Shown: positions 1 through 10,000 of the stretch, piece by piece | Layout of the letters: each line of letters begins with the position of its first letter | Numbering within the stretch: position 1 is the first letter of the stretch | Origin: JAFGAS01 sp963809875 | Lineage (GTDB): Bacteria; Desulfobacterota; Zymogenia; Zymogenales; Zymogenaceae | Assembly: GCA_963809875.1 (NCBI GenBank) | Contig: CAWELC010000002.1 | Coordinates: 62,001-126,000, forward strand | Length of the DNA stretch: 64,000 bases | Reading direction: 5' to 3' | The notes under the pieces: model-generated | What the model saw: the letters and a program-made list of their open reading frames with translations, nothing else | The model's database searches: none | What the model was told of the DNA's origin: nothing | Translations under genes and position numbers: made by a program

Positions 1-477
1 GCCGCCGTCGCCAAGGGAATCGCCCAGGTGCAGGAGGAAGAGAAGCTCGAATCGGCGCGGGTCAAGCTCAATAAGAACAAGTACGAGGCCGACACGATCG
101 TGCCGGCCGCCGCGGAGAAGCAGGCCCTGGAGCTACTGGCCAAGGGGAAAGCCGCCCGGATCGTGGAGGAGGGAAAGGCGATGGCCGAGGCCGTCAAGGT
201 GCTGAGGGAACAGTGGAAAAAGGACGAGACCAAGGAGCTCTTCCTCATCCAGCAGCTGCCCCTGATCCTCGATCGGGTGACCGGGGTCATGAAAGACAAC
301 CTCCAGATCGAAAAGGTCACCATCATCGACCAGGGCGACGGAAACGGTTTTCCGGCCTACGTGAAAGGGATTACCGGCTCGGCGTCGCGGCCCTCTTCGA
401 GGGTATCAAGACGGCCACGGGACTTGGACATCCCGGAGATCCTCTCTACAAAAAAGAAGGGCAGCGACATGGGCTAG
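1..477 (+). CDS. SPFH/band-7 (flotillin-like) protein, C-terminal part, cut by window edge
   Basis: The open frame runs from base 1, so the N-terminus lies outside the window. The visible part is a long charged Ala/Glu/Lys-rich helix followed by a short globular tail, which is the typical C-terminal half of flotillin-like SPFH membrane-scaffold proteins. The last 35 residues only make sense if the frame changes twice: GVAALFEGIKTATGL is read in another frame at about 378-434, and the original frame then resumes with DIPEIL. One missing and one extra base at these points would restore a normal flotillin end. These proteins are usually anchored at the inner membrane and organise microdomains. 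Family assignment is moderate because the SPFH domain itself is not visible. Confidence 0.6.
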   Translation, partial: AAVAKGIAQVQEEEKLESARVKLNKNKYEADTIVPAAAEKQALELLAKGKAARIVEEGKAMAEAVKVLREQWKKDETKELFLIQQLPLILDRVTGVMKDNLQIEKVTIIDQGDGNGFPAYVKGITGSASRPSSRVSRRPRDLDIPEILSTKKKGSDMG

Positions 478-568
478 CGCGCCTATCGCGACCATGCCGT
501 CGCGGCTCTCCGCCCGAAAACGGCAGGCTCGACGGCCCGGCGGCCCTGGGCGGGCTCTTAAAAAGGTA

Positions 569-597
569 TTGAACGGCAAGACAGAATATGGTAATAG
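569..597 (+). promoter_or_regulatory. Sigma-70-type promoter for glnA
   Basis: TTGAAC at 569-574, a 17-base spacer and TAATAG at 592-597, about 60 bases before the glnA start. Both boxes are close to consensus and the spacing is ideal. No sigma-54 -24/-12 element is visible here, so nitrogen control by an NtrC route is not supported by the sequence. Confidence 0.5.
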
Positions 598-658
598 TTG
601 TGTCTATTTCTTTATTTCGTCGACCATCGTGATCGACATGGAGAAAAGGAGAACCTGA

Positions 659-1997
659 ATGACTATCGCACACACACAAAAGGACGTTCTGAAAATCGTC
701 AAGGAACGCAATGTCAGTTTCATCCAGCTCTGGTTTACCGATATCCTCGGTATCCTCAAGAGCTTTGCCATTACCCCCGGCGAGCTTGAGGAAGCCCTTT
801 CGGAGGGAATGGGGTTTGACGGGTCGTCCATCGAGGGTTTCGCCCGTATCGAAGAGAGCGACATGATCGCAAAGCCCGATCCCGTTACCCTGCAGTTCCT
901 GCCGTGGCGCAGCGGCGACAGTCCGGTCGGCCCGGATGCTCTGCGACATCCTCGAGCCGGACGGCACCCCTTACGTCGGCGACACCCGGTACGCGCTCAA
1001 GAGGATCCTCCAGAAGGCCAAGAACCTCGGCTTTACCTTCTACGTCGGCCCGGAGCTCGAGTTCTTCTACTTCGCCGACAAGAACGGCACCCAGTTCCTC
1101 GATCAGGGCGGCTACTTCGACGCGCCGCCGCTCGATCTCGGCGGTAAGCTCCGCCGGGAGACCAACTTCGCCCTGCAGGACCTGGGGATCTACGTCGAAT
1201 ACAGCCATCACGAGGTGGCCCCGAGCCAGCACGAGATCGACATGCGCTACGATGAGGCGCTGAAGATGGCCGACAAGGTCATGGGCTTCAAGGTGGCGGT
1301 CAAAGAGATCGCGCGCCAGAACGGCGTCTACGCCACCTTCATGCCCAAGCCGGTCTTCGGGATCAACGGCAGCGGCATGCACGTCCACCAGTCCCTCTTC
1401 AGGGAAGACAGGAACGCCTTTTACGACGAATCGGCCAAGGATGAGCTCAAGCTCTCCGAGGACGCAAAGCACTACATCGCGGGCATCCTGAAACACTCGC
1501 GCGAGATCTGCGCCATCACCAACCAGTGGGTCAACTCCTACAAGCGGCTGGTGCCCGGCTACGAGGCGCCGGTCTACGTGAGCTGGGCGCGGCGCAACCG
1601 CTCGACGCTGGTGCGCGTGCCGATGTACAAGCCCGGCAAGGAGAAGGCCACCCGTATCGAGGTGCGGTTCCCCGATCCGAGCTGCAACCCGTACCTCGCC
1701 TTTGCGGTGATGCTGGCGGCGGGACTCAAGGGCATGGAGAAGAAATACGATCTGCCCAACCCCATCGAGGAGGACATCTACCATTTCGATGCCGAGAAGC
1801 GGAAGAAATACAACATCACCGAGCTGCCGGGCAATCTCTACGAGGCGATCACCGAGCTGGAAAAGAGCGAGCTGATCAGGGAGGCGCTCGGCGACCACAT
1901 CTTCAATAAATTCATCGAGAACAAGAAGATCGAATGGGACCGGTTCCGAACCCACGTATCACAGTACGAGCTCGAGAACTACCTGCCGATACTCTAA
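659..1997 (+). CDS. glnA: Type I glutamine synthetase (one frameshift)
   Basis: Makes glutamine from glutamate, ammonia and ATP in the cytoplasm. The N-terminal beta-grasp part ends in the conserved GFDGSSIEGF (about residues 50-59). After it come LPWR, the catalytic-domain stretch GPELEFF, the HHEVAPSQHE motif, the NGSGMHVHQS glutamate/ammonia-site region, NRSTLVRVP and the RFPDPSCNPYLAFA region. Total length is about 446 residues, normal for the short GSI-alpha type, and no adenylylation-site tyrosine loop is apparent. The frame breaks near 934: an extra G in gtcggcccgg separates the first 90 residues from the rest, and removing it gives SPVARMLCDI, the expected sequence. A sigma-70-like promoter precedes it and a strong hairpin follows. 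Confidence 0.93.
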
Positions 1998-2007
1998 ACG
2001 AAATTGC

Positions 2008-2038
2008 CCCCACGGACACACGACGTGTGTCCGTGGGG
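2008..2038. terminator. Perfect 14-bp hairpin after glnA
   Basis: A 14-base arm at 2008-2021, loop GAC at 2022-2024, and its exact complement at 2025-2038, eleven bases after the glnA stop. There is no U-run after it on the plus strand, so it may stabilise the 3' end or act with Rho rather than being a classic intrinsic terminator. The arm contains CACGGACA, shared with the hairpin after nadE. Confidence 0.55.
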
Positions 2039-2105
2039 ATCCCGTATGAGAGAACCTCTGAAGACTTCATTTCTTCCTCAAAACCCGACAGAATATGATT
2101 ATACC

Positions 2106-2134
2106 TTGTGTCCGCATTTTCAGTGTGGTACTAT
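2106..2134 (+). promoter_or_regulatory. Sigma-70-type promoter for nadE
   Basis: TTGTGT at 2106-2111, a 17-base spacer and TACTAT at 2129-2134, about 107 bases upstream of the nadE start. Spacing is ideal and both boxes are reasonable matches. The predicted leader of roughly 100 bases shows no recognised riboswitch. Confidence 0.4.
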
Positions 2135-2241
2135 TTTTCCAATAGACGTGACGGCCGATTTTCGATTCCTCTTTATCAAACCTCGTCGGCGCTCTGTCGC
2201 ACGGGTTGCCAAAACGGATTACCGGATAAAGTGAAACTGAC

Positions 2242-4009
2242 ATGGGATTTCTAAGAATCGCGCAGGCCCAGATAAATACGACCGTAGGCGATCTTGACGG
2301 CAACCGCGCCAAGATCGCCTCGTTTATCGAACGGGCAAAGGAACGCAAGGCCGACATCGTGACCTTCCCCGAGCTTGCCGTGAGCGGCTACCCGCCGGAA
2401 GACCTCGTCCTCAAATCTCACTTCGTCCGGGACTGCCAGGCGGCGCTCCAGCAGATCGCCCGGGAGGTGACCGGCATCACCGCCCTGGTGGGATTTCCCG
2501 ATTGCGACGGAAAATCGGTGTACAACGCCGCGGCGCTTATCGCGGAAAAAGAGATCGTGTCGGTCTACCATAAGATCGAGCTGCCCAACTACGGCGTCTT
2601 CGACGAGAAACGTTATTTCACGCCGGGGACGGCCCCCCTGGTCTTCCTTATGGGCGACGCCCCGATCCTTGTCTCGATCTGCGAGGATATCTGGATCGAC
2701 GGAAACGCGCTGGAGAAATACGGGAAGGAACAGGGTGTGGCCGTGTCCCTCAATATCTCCGGCTCTCCCTACCACGCGGGAAAGCTCTCCATTCAACAGG
2801 ATATCGCGGCCCGTTTCGCCCGCGGCACCGGCTCCTACCTCTGCTATAATAATCTCGTCGGCGGGCAGGACGAGCTCGTGTTCAATGGGACGAGCCTTGT
2901 GGTGGATCCTGCCGGCAACCTCGTCGCCCGGGCCCCCGTTTTTGCGGAGGAGCTGCTGGTCACCGATATCGAGATCGACGCCGACAGGACATGGGCCGGC
3001 CCGGCAGGAAACGCCCGGGAACGCGGGGGAGTCCCGGTCGCTGCGCGGATATGCCGGCGGCACGCGGGAAAGGACGGCCCCGACCGTCGCCCCCCTTCCG
3101 GACCGGGTGGAAGAGATCTACCGGGCCCTCGTCCTGGGAACGGGCGATTACGTACGGAAGAACGGATTCAAGAAGGTCGTCATGGGGCTATCGGGCGGGA
3201 TCGATTCGTCGCTGGTGGCGGCCATTGCGGTGGAAGCCCTGGGCGCCGAAAACGTGATCGGGGTCACCATGCCCTCGGTCTATACCTCGTCGGAGACCTT
3301 CTCGGACGCGGGCCTGCTTGCCGAAAACCTCGGCGTCCGGCTCATCACCATCCCCATCAAGGAGATATTCTCCACGTACCTGGAGCAGCTGTCCGGCGTC
3401 TTCGGCGACTCCGCCGAGGGCGTGTGGGCCGAAAACCTCCAGGCGCGCATCCGGGGAAACCTCCTCATGGCGCTCTCCAACAAATACGGCTGGCTGGTGC
3501 TGACCACCGGAAACAAGAGCGAGACGGCGGTCGGCTACTCGACGCTCTACGGCGATACGGCGGGGGGGTTTGCGATCATCAAGGACGTGCCCAAGACGGT
3601 GGTCTACGAGCTTTCGGCGTTCGTCAACAAGAGCGCCGGACGCGAGATCATCCCGGGCTCCGTCATCGTGCGGCCCCCGACGGCTGAGCTTCGCCCCGAC
3701 CAGAAAGACGAGGATTCGCTTGCGCCCTACGCGGTGCTGGACCCGATACTTGCCCACTACGTGGAAGAGGATATGTCTCCCGAGGAGATCGTCGCGCTGG
3801 GGTTTGACCGGAACCAGGTCTGTGATACGGTGCGCAGGGTGTATCTCAACGAGTACAAGCGCCGCCAGTCACCCCCCGGCATCAAGATTACCCATAAGGC
3901 CTTCGGGAGAGACCGGAGGCTGCCCATCACCAACCGCTACCACGAGTATACGGACAAGAATCCGGATAAGAAAAGAATAGCGTCTTTGACCGGTCTGCCG
4001 ATCGACTAG
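2242..4009 (+). CDS. nadE: Glutamine-dependent NAD+ synthetase (one frameshift)
   Basis: Amidates deamido-NAD to NAD, using ammonia released from glutamine. The N-terminal nitrilase-type glutaminase domain (residues 1 to about 255) shows the catalytic triad context: the Glu in TFPELAVSGYPPEDL, the Lys in YHKIELPNYGVFDE and the nucleophilic Cys in SICEDIW. The C-terminal synthetase domain carries the P-loop SGGIDSS, TTGNKSE and the GYSTLYGD(T)AGGF region and ends normally with KKRIASLTGLPID. The domains lie in different frames, and the switch falls in the poorly conserved linker between about 2990 and 3060. The total is about 589 residues, slightly longer than usual. I treat it as one gene with a sequence error. 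A hairpin follows at 4041. Confidence 0.92.
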
Positions 4010-4040
4010 TCGTGTGGCCTGGACAGGTTTACGCAGGATA

Positions 4041-4066
4041 CACGGACAACCTTTCGGTTGTCCGTG
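4041..4066. terminator. 11-bp hairpin after nadE
   Basis: An 11-base arm at 4041-4051, loop TTTC and its complement at 4056-4066. It lies between the convergent nadE and SDR genes, so it could serve either strand. There is no clear U-run. Its outer arm CACGGACA matches that of the hairpin after glnA. Confidence 0.5.
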
Positions 4067-4119
4067 CACGCGAGCTGCGGCCTACTGCCTCGAATCGGGC
4101 CATCGAATGTCAGGCGGCC

Positions 4120-4947
4120 TTACTTCTCCTTCCTGATCTTCCTGAGATCGGCCATCCCGCGCCTCCCGAAGAAATCCACCAGTCCCGGCCACACCTTGTA
4201 GAGCCGCCAGGCGATATGGGCGTCGGGCCCGACGAGGATGATCGCCTTGTTTTTCTCGACGCCTTTAAGGATAATCCCGGCCGCCTTGTCCACGTCGGTC
4301 ATCTTCGGGGGCATGCTCGTAAGATCGGCGCGATTGAAACCTACGGGAATGTAGTTGTCGATGATCGGCGTTCTGACGAAGCCGGGACAGACGACGCTCA
4401 CCTTTACTCCCAGGGCGGCCCCCTCGCCCCTGAGCGACGTCGAGAGGCCGACCACCGCGTACTTGGTCAGGCTGTAAGAAGACTCCATCGGCACCGGTAT
4501 GAGGCCCGCGAGCGACGCCGTGTTGACGATGTGGCCGAAACCCTGTCTGACCATGAGCCGATAGGCCGCCAGCGTCCCGGCCAGCACCCCCATGAGGTTG
4601 ATGTCGATGATCTTTTTCCAGTGCTGATCGGTCATGTCGCGCGTCTCGCCGACAATGGCGATTCCGGCGTTGTTGAACATGTAGTCAATCCTGCCGTGTC
4701 GTTTGGCCACATCGGAGACGAGCTTACCGACGTCGGCCGATTTCGTCACGTCGAGCTTTGCCGCGTAGGAGTTTCCCCCCGCACCGGCAATCAGGGATGC
4801 GGTCTGTTTTGCCCCCGGCTCGTTGATGTCGGCCGCGCAGACGGTCGCCCCGAGCCGCCCCAGTCGGGTCGCCACCGCCCGCCCGATACCGGAGGCAGCG
4901 CCGGTCACGATGGCGATCTTACCCTTGAACAGATCCGTTTGTTTCAT
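4120..4947 (-). CDS. Short-chain dehydrogenase/reductase
   Basis: A classical NAD(P)-dependent oxidoreductase of about 276 residues; the substrate cannot be told from sequence. It shows the Rossmann cofactor motif TGAASGIG near residue 15, NNAG near residue 93, the catalytic Ser in NTASLAG and the catalytic pair YSLTK near residue 162, then PGFVRTP. The acidic residue after the second strand (CAADINE) hints at NAD rather than NADP preference. The C-terminal 30 residues are basic and hydrophobic (WRLYKVWPGLVDFFGRRG), as in SDRs that associate with membranes. The start at 4947 (MKQTDLFKGK) sits just before the conserved GKIAIVTG; an upstream in-frame ATG at 4992 would add 15 unconserved residues. 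It stands alone on the minus strand. Confidence 0.85.
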   Translation of the reverse strand: MKQTDLFKGKIAIVTGAASGIGRAVATRLGRLGATVCAADINEPGAKQTASLIAGAGGNSYAAKLDVTKSADVGKLVSDVAKRHGRIDYMFNNAGIAIVGETRDMTDQHWKKIIDINLMGVLAGTLAAYRLMVRQGFGHIVNTASLAGLIPVPMESSYSLTKYAVVGLSTSLRGEGAALGVKVSVVCPGFVRTPIIDNYIPVGFNRADLTSMPPKMTDVDKAAGIILKGVEKNKAIILVGPDAHIAWRLYKVWPGLVDFFGRRGMADLRKIRKEK

Positions 4948-5002
4948 GTCAGGTCCTCTTCCATATAGTCCTGATTTCAGGACGCCCGTCAAGCCCGGTG
5001 TC

Positions 5003-5704
5003 TCACATACGCGCGATCATGTCGGCGACCCAGCGCTCGATCGGCGCCATCTGCTCGAACCGCTCGTAGACGAAATCGACGATCTTTTCGGAGAAGAGCT
5101 CGTCCGGTATCGGCTCCTCGAGGAAGGCCGTCATTCCGTCGTAGAGGAGGAGCTCGCTGTTTTCATGTTTCGGGTCAAATCCGGCGGGCACCTTCTTGTA
5201 GTGTTTGCCCCAGACGTCGTATCCCGGCTTTGACCTCACGGCGTTGATCGCCTCCACGAGCTCACGCCCGTAGACCGGGTGCACAACGGACCGGCGGTAG
5301 GCCTCAAGGAGCGGCTTGGGGAAGAAGTAGAGCCCCGAGCCCGTCATGATGCTGTCGGATTCGATGTGGAAATAGAACCCCGAGTTTTCCATACGGGGAC
5401 GGCCGCCCTCCCAGAACCAGAAGGCCAGGTGCGTCTTGTAGGGGGTCTTGTCGTTGGAGAAGCGGACGTCCCGGTTCAGCCGGAAGAGCGACCGGTTGAC
5501 GCGGGGGTCGGCGATGATATCGGGGACCAGCTTCCCGAGCCGTGAGCCCATCGCCTCCACGAAGAGCTGGGCCGGCGTCATGACATATGATTGGAAATCG
5601 TCCCGGTGCTCGTCGAACCAGAGCTTCGTATTGTTCTTGGCCAGCTCGGCAAAGAATGCCGGGGTGTGGCGGGAAAAACCCGCGAATGCGTCGCTGTCTG
5701 CCAT
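5003..5704 (-). CDS. DUF2461 family protein
   Basis: About 233 residues matching the DUF2461/TIGR02453 family of unknown function, found across bacteria and fungi. Characteristic stretches are FFAELAKNNTKLWFDEHR near the start, NRSLFRLNRDVRFSNDKTPYKTH in the middle, and GFYFHIE followed by the GSGLYFFPK region. Soluble, with no signal peptide or membrane helix. The start at 5704 (MADSDAFAGF) is preferred to an upstream ATG at 5734 because family similarity begins there. The gene is 55 bases from the SDR in the same direction and may be co-transcribed with it. No biochemical role can be inferred. Confidence 0.8.
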   Translation of the reverse strand: MADSDAFAGFSRHTPAFFAELAKNNTKLWFDEHRDDFQSYVMTPAQLFVEAMGSRLGKLVPDIIADPRVNRSLFRLNRDVRFSNDKTPYKTHLAFWFWEGGRPRMENSGFYFHIESDSIMTGSGLYFFPKPLLEAYRRSVVHPVYGRELVEAINAVRSKPGYDVWGKHYKKVPAGFDPKHENSELLLYDGMTAFLEEPIPDELFSEKIVDFVYERFEQMAPIERWVADMIARM

Positions 5705-5847
5705 GACACAACCTCGTCTGCAGGGCCGCCTCATATTCCCCCGCCGAAGCGGGGCCCGTTTACGCCTCTAAATATTGTGGCCTGATCGGTCCGGCTTGTC
5801 AATCCTTTTTGGGGACAAGGCCGCAGGAAATATTCGGAATAAATCGG

Positions 5848-5876
5848 TTCCATTTTTCCAAGTGATGTGCTATACT
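5848..5876 (+). promoter_or_regulatory. Probable promoter for ilvE
   Basis: A TATACT box at 5871-5876 with TTCCAT at 5848-5853 at 17-base spacing, about 40 bases before the aminotransferase start. The -10 box is good and the -35 box is weak. Confidence 0.4.
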
Positions 5877-5914
5877 CCGATCTCAAAAAGGCTTGACAGG
5901 AAAGGTGAGTCTTC

Positions 5915-6985
5915 ATGGACCTATCGATCACACTGGCAACTGACGCCCAGAGGCGCACAAAGCCGCACCCCGATGAAATGGGGTTCGGCATTTTTTATTC
6001 CGACCATATATTCCTCATGGACTGGCACGAGGACAAAGGATGGCACGGTGCCCGTATCGAGCCGTACCGTCCGCTGACGCTCGATCCGGCGGCGATGGTG
6101 CTTCACTACGCGCAGGCCGCTTTTGAGGGCTTCAAGGCGTACCCGACCAAGGACGGGCGGGTGCTCCTGTTCCGTCCCGAGCTCAACCTGGCGCGCATGA
6201 ACGACTCGATGAGGCGCATCTGCGTCCCTCCGGTGGACGAGGCATTCGTCCTTTCGGCGATTAAGAAGCTCATCTCCATCGACCGGGACTGGATCCCGAC
6301 GGGCCGGGGGCAGTCGCTCTATATCAGGCCGACGGTAATCGCCACCGAGCCCCACATCGGCGTGCGCCCGTCAAAGGAGTATCTCTTCTACGTCATCATG
6401 TCGCCCGTGGGCGCCTACTATAAGGAAGGGTTCTCGCCGGTGAAGATCCTGGTCGAGGAAAACTACGTCCGGTCGGCCGTCGGAGGGCTTGGGGGGGCCA
6501 AGGCCGCCGCCAACTATGCGGCGAGCCTGCTGGCCGCCGAGGAAGCCCACCGGAGGGGATGGACCCAGGTCCTCTGGCTCGACGCCTCCCACCGCGCGCT
6601 GGTCGAGGAAGTCGGGACAATGAACATCTTCTTCATGATCGACGATACCCTTGTCACCCCCAAACTCACGGGAAGCCTGCTTGCCGGCATCACCCGCAAA
6701 TCGGTGCTGGAGCTGGCCGACCACTGGGGGATGAAGACCGAGCAGCGGTCCGTCAGGATAGAGGAGGTGACCCAGGCGGCCGAGGAAGGCCGTCTCACCG
6801 AGATGTTCGGCAGCGGCACGGCCGCTATCATCTCCCCGGTCAATGAATTCTGCTACAAGGACGTGCCCTACCTGCTGCCCGCTCCCCAGCCGGGACCGGT
6901 GGCCGTCAATCTCTTCGAGACGCTGCTGGCCATTCAGTACGGAGATCAGAAGGATCCGTTCGGATGGGTTACCGAGGTAGACTAG
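5915..6985 (+). CDS. ilvE: Branched-chain amino acid aminotransferase
   Basis: PLP-dependent fold-type IV transaminase interconverting Val, Leu and Ile with their 2-oxo acids and glutamate. The 356-residue length and motif set match the longer BCAT form rather than the ~300-residue E. coli type. Visible are YAQAAFEGFKAY (residues 65-76), the RMN.S..R substrate region, YIRPTVIATEP, the PLP lysine in GGAKAAANYAAS (near residue 198) and the EVGTMNIFF / GSGTAAIISPV phosphate-binding loops. Cytoplasmic. The start at 5915 has an AGGAAAGG-like ribosome site just upstream. It stands alone between divergent and convergent neighbours. Confidence 0.92.
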   Translation: MDLSITLATDAQRRTKPHPDEMGFGIFYSDHIFLMDWHEDKGWHGARIEPYRPLTLDPAAMVLHYAQAAFEGFKAYPTKDGRVLLFRPELNLARMNDSMRRICVPPVDEAFVLSAIKKLISIDRDWIPTGRGQSLYIRPTVIATEPHIGVRPSKEYLFYVIMSPVGAYYKEGFSPVKILVEENYVRSAVGGLGGAKAAANYAASLLAAEEAHRRGWTQVLWLDASHRALVEEVGTMNIFFMIDDTLVTPKLTGSLLAGITRKSVLELADHWGMKTEQRSVRIEEVTQAAEEGRLTEMFGSGTAAIISPVNEFCYKDVPYLLPAPQPGPVAVNLFETLLAIQYGDQKDPFGWVTEVD

Positions 6986-7082
6986 AGATACGCGGGCGGG
7001 GTAGTCCGGCGGGTGGAAAAGGGGTCCGTCTCCGAACACACCTCCCCGGCGCGCCGGGTCAAGCGGTCCACGCGGGGTGCTT

Positions 7083-10000
7083 CTAGACGCCCAGGAGATC
7101 GTTCAACGCGCTGATGAATTTGTCGATTTTGAACGGCTTTTCGATATACTTAATATCGGTCGCGTTGAGGAACGCCTGGGTGTCGTTGCTCAGGACGTCT
7201 CCCGTGATGAAGAGTACTTTGTCGGCGAATTCGGGGCGGTTCTTCTTTATGTGGGAATATATCTCCTTTCCCCCCATCCCCGGCATCTTTATATCCACGA
7301 CAACGGCGTCAAACCGCTTTGCCTCCATCTGTCGTATGGCGTCATCGGCGGTCGGCGCCGTCTTGACTATATAGCCCTTTTCGGTGAGGACCTGTCTGAG
7401 GAGTTCCCGAATATACTCCTCATCGTCGACGATAAGTATTGATTTACCTGCCGTGTCGAGGCTCGGCTGAGCGCGATGGGGCGCGGCATCCTCCACTGAG
7501 GCGTTGATGACGGGAAGCTCTATCTTAAATCTTGCGCCCGCGCCCACCTCACTGTCAACCCCTATGCGTCCGTCGTGCTCGTTGATGATGCCGTAGGCTA
7601 TCGAGAGCCCCAGCCCCGTGCCTCTTCCGACGTCCTTGGTGGTGAAAAAGGGATCAAATATCTTTTTCAGGTTTTCGGGCTTGATCCCCGGGCCGTCATC
7701 TTCAAACTCAATGATAATCGTGGGGTCACTGAAAGAGGACCTGACGGTCAGCGTGCCCCCCCCTTTCTCGGTAAGCGCATCGCGGGCGTTGTGGATGAGA
7801 TTGGTAAAGACCTGCTGGAGCTGATACGGGTCGGCGAGAGTCAGAGGTATGTCGGGCGCGAGAGACAGGACCAGCCCGATGTTGCTTGTTCTCAGATTGT
7901 ACTCCCTGAGCTTACATGACTCGCTGATGATCTCGTTGACGTTGATCATCTTGCGCTCGGGCCGATGTTCCCGGGCAAACGTCAACAGGCCGCTGACTAT
8001 CTTTGCCGCCCGTTCCGATTCCTTCAGGACAACCTTCAGAGATCTGATGTCCTTGGCCGACAGCGACCTGTCCATAAGCATCAACTCGACGTTGCCCATG
8101 ATGACCGTCAGGGGATTGTTCAGCTCGTGGGCGACACCGGAGATCATTGTCCCCAGGCCGGACAATTTTTCCGACTGCAATAACTGCTGCTCCAGCCGCT
8201 TCATCTGCGTTATGTCTTTTATGGCACCCTGCATGCCGATGACGGTTCCGTCCGGGCTCCTCCTCGGGACGGCGGTCACGAGCGCATCGACAGGGGTACC
8301 GTCCCGCTTCTTCAGTTTGAGCTCGTAGTTTTCGATGTAACCCTCATCGAGGACTTTCGCTACGAATTTATCCCGCTCCTCGGGATATACGTAAAGGTCC
8401 TTGAGGTTCATTCGCTTCATCTCTTCGTCGGAATAGCCGAACAGGTCAAGGGCGGATTTGTTATACTCGAGAATCTCTCCGCCGAGGGTCGCGATGTAAA
8501 GGTAATCCCGGGAGGTCTCAAACAGGTTTCTAAACTTCTCTTCCGATTCCCTCAACGCCTCCTCGGCCTTCTTACGCTCGGAGATGTCCCGGGTGATGCC
8601 CATCAGGCCGGTCAACACTCCGCTCGCGTCGCGTACGGTGGAAAACTTCGTTTCTGTCCAGATGGTCGTACCGTCCTTGCAGGTCTCCTCGAGCTCCAGG
8701 GTCCTGGTCCGCGCCGGGTCGGCGGATCCCCCGGCCTCCAGCTCCATCTCCTCTTTGAAAACGTTCAGAACCACTTCCAGCGAAGAGGGGGCGAGCGCTT
8801 CGGCGGGTGTCTGGTACATCGCTTCCTGGGTGGAAAAGCCGCGGATACGGGTAACGGACGGGCTGATGTACGTAAATTTGAGATTGGTGTCAGCGGTAAA
8901 GATGATGTCGTTGGCATTCTCGGCCAGCAGCCGGTAGCGCTGCTCACTGTCCTTGATTGCCTGCTCGGCTTTCCTCCGTTCGGAGATATCGCGGGTAATG
9001 CCGAGGATCCCGATCGGACTGCCTTGCTTATCTCGCACAAAAGAGAGAGTGGTCTCCCCCCACGTCGTGGAGCCGTCCTTGCAGATCGCCTCCAATTCCA
9101 GCCGTATCGTCCGGTTTGGGTCGCTTTTGCCTGCGGCCTCGAGCTCAAGTTCCTCCCGCATGGTGTTTATGGCTAATTCCAGCGAGGCGGGGGTAAGCGT
9201 ATCGGCCACGTTCTGAGTCATCACCTCTTCAGGCGAAAAACCGCGCAGGCGGATAATGGATGGGCTGACATAGGTAGGCTTCAGATTCATATCGGCGGTA
9301 AAGATAACATCGTTGGCGTTTTCAGCCAGCAGCCGGTAGCGCTGCTCACTCTCCCTAATCAGCTCCTCAGCCTTCCTTCGTTCGGAGATATCGCGGGTAA
9401 TGCCGAGGATTCCGACCGGACGACCCTGAATATCCCGCAGAAACGAAAGAGTAGTCTCCGTCCATACCGTGGAGCCGTCCTTACAGATTTCCTCCAGTTC
9501 CAGCAGCCTCATCCGGTTCGGGTCGTCGCCCCCTGTGGCCTCGATCTCCAGCTCCCGCTGGAGGGTATTCATCGCCAATTCCAGGGAGGCCCCGGTAAGA
9601 AATTTGGAGACAGGCTGGGCTACCGCTTCTTCAGGCGAAAAGCCGATCAGTCGGGTGATGGACGGGCTAACATAGTTGACATTTAGGTTCATGTCGGTAG
9701 TAAAGATGGCGTCATTGGCGTTCTCGGCCAGCAGCCGGTAGCGCTGCTCGCTGTCCTTCAGCGCCAGCTCGGCACGCTTGCGCTCGGTGATGTCCCGCAT
9801 GATCTCCATCGAGCAGAAGGTCCCGTCCGGCATCCTGATCGGTGAAGAGTGCACCTCCAGATACGTGCCATCCTCCAGCTCGATCTCTCGCGAGAGGCAC
9901 TTTTTTTCGGCGACGGCTTTCGGAGCCATGCAGTATTCGCACAACTCCTCCCTCCCGTGGTAAAACTCGTGGCATTTCTTGCCCGCTCCCTCACCGAACC

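Noticed and set aside
885..1955. Long antisense open frame (356 codons) opposite glnA
   Set aside because: Composition follows the opposite strand of a clear glutamine synthetase; no protein family resemblance.
2004..2234. 76-codon frame between glnA and nadE
   Set aside because: Overlaps the hairpin and the nadE promoter; no protein character.
4012..4968. 318-codon plus-strand frame over the SDR gene
   Set aside because: Shadow of the minus-strand SDR, which has full TGxxxGIG and YxxxK motifs.
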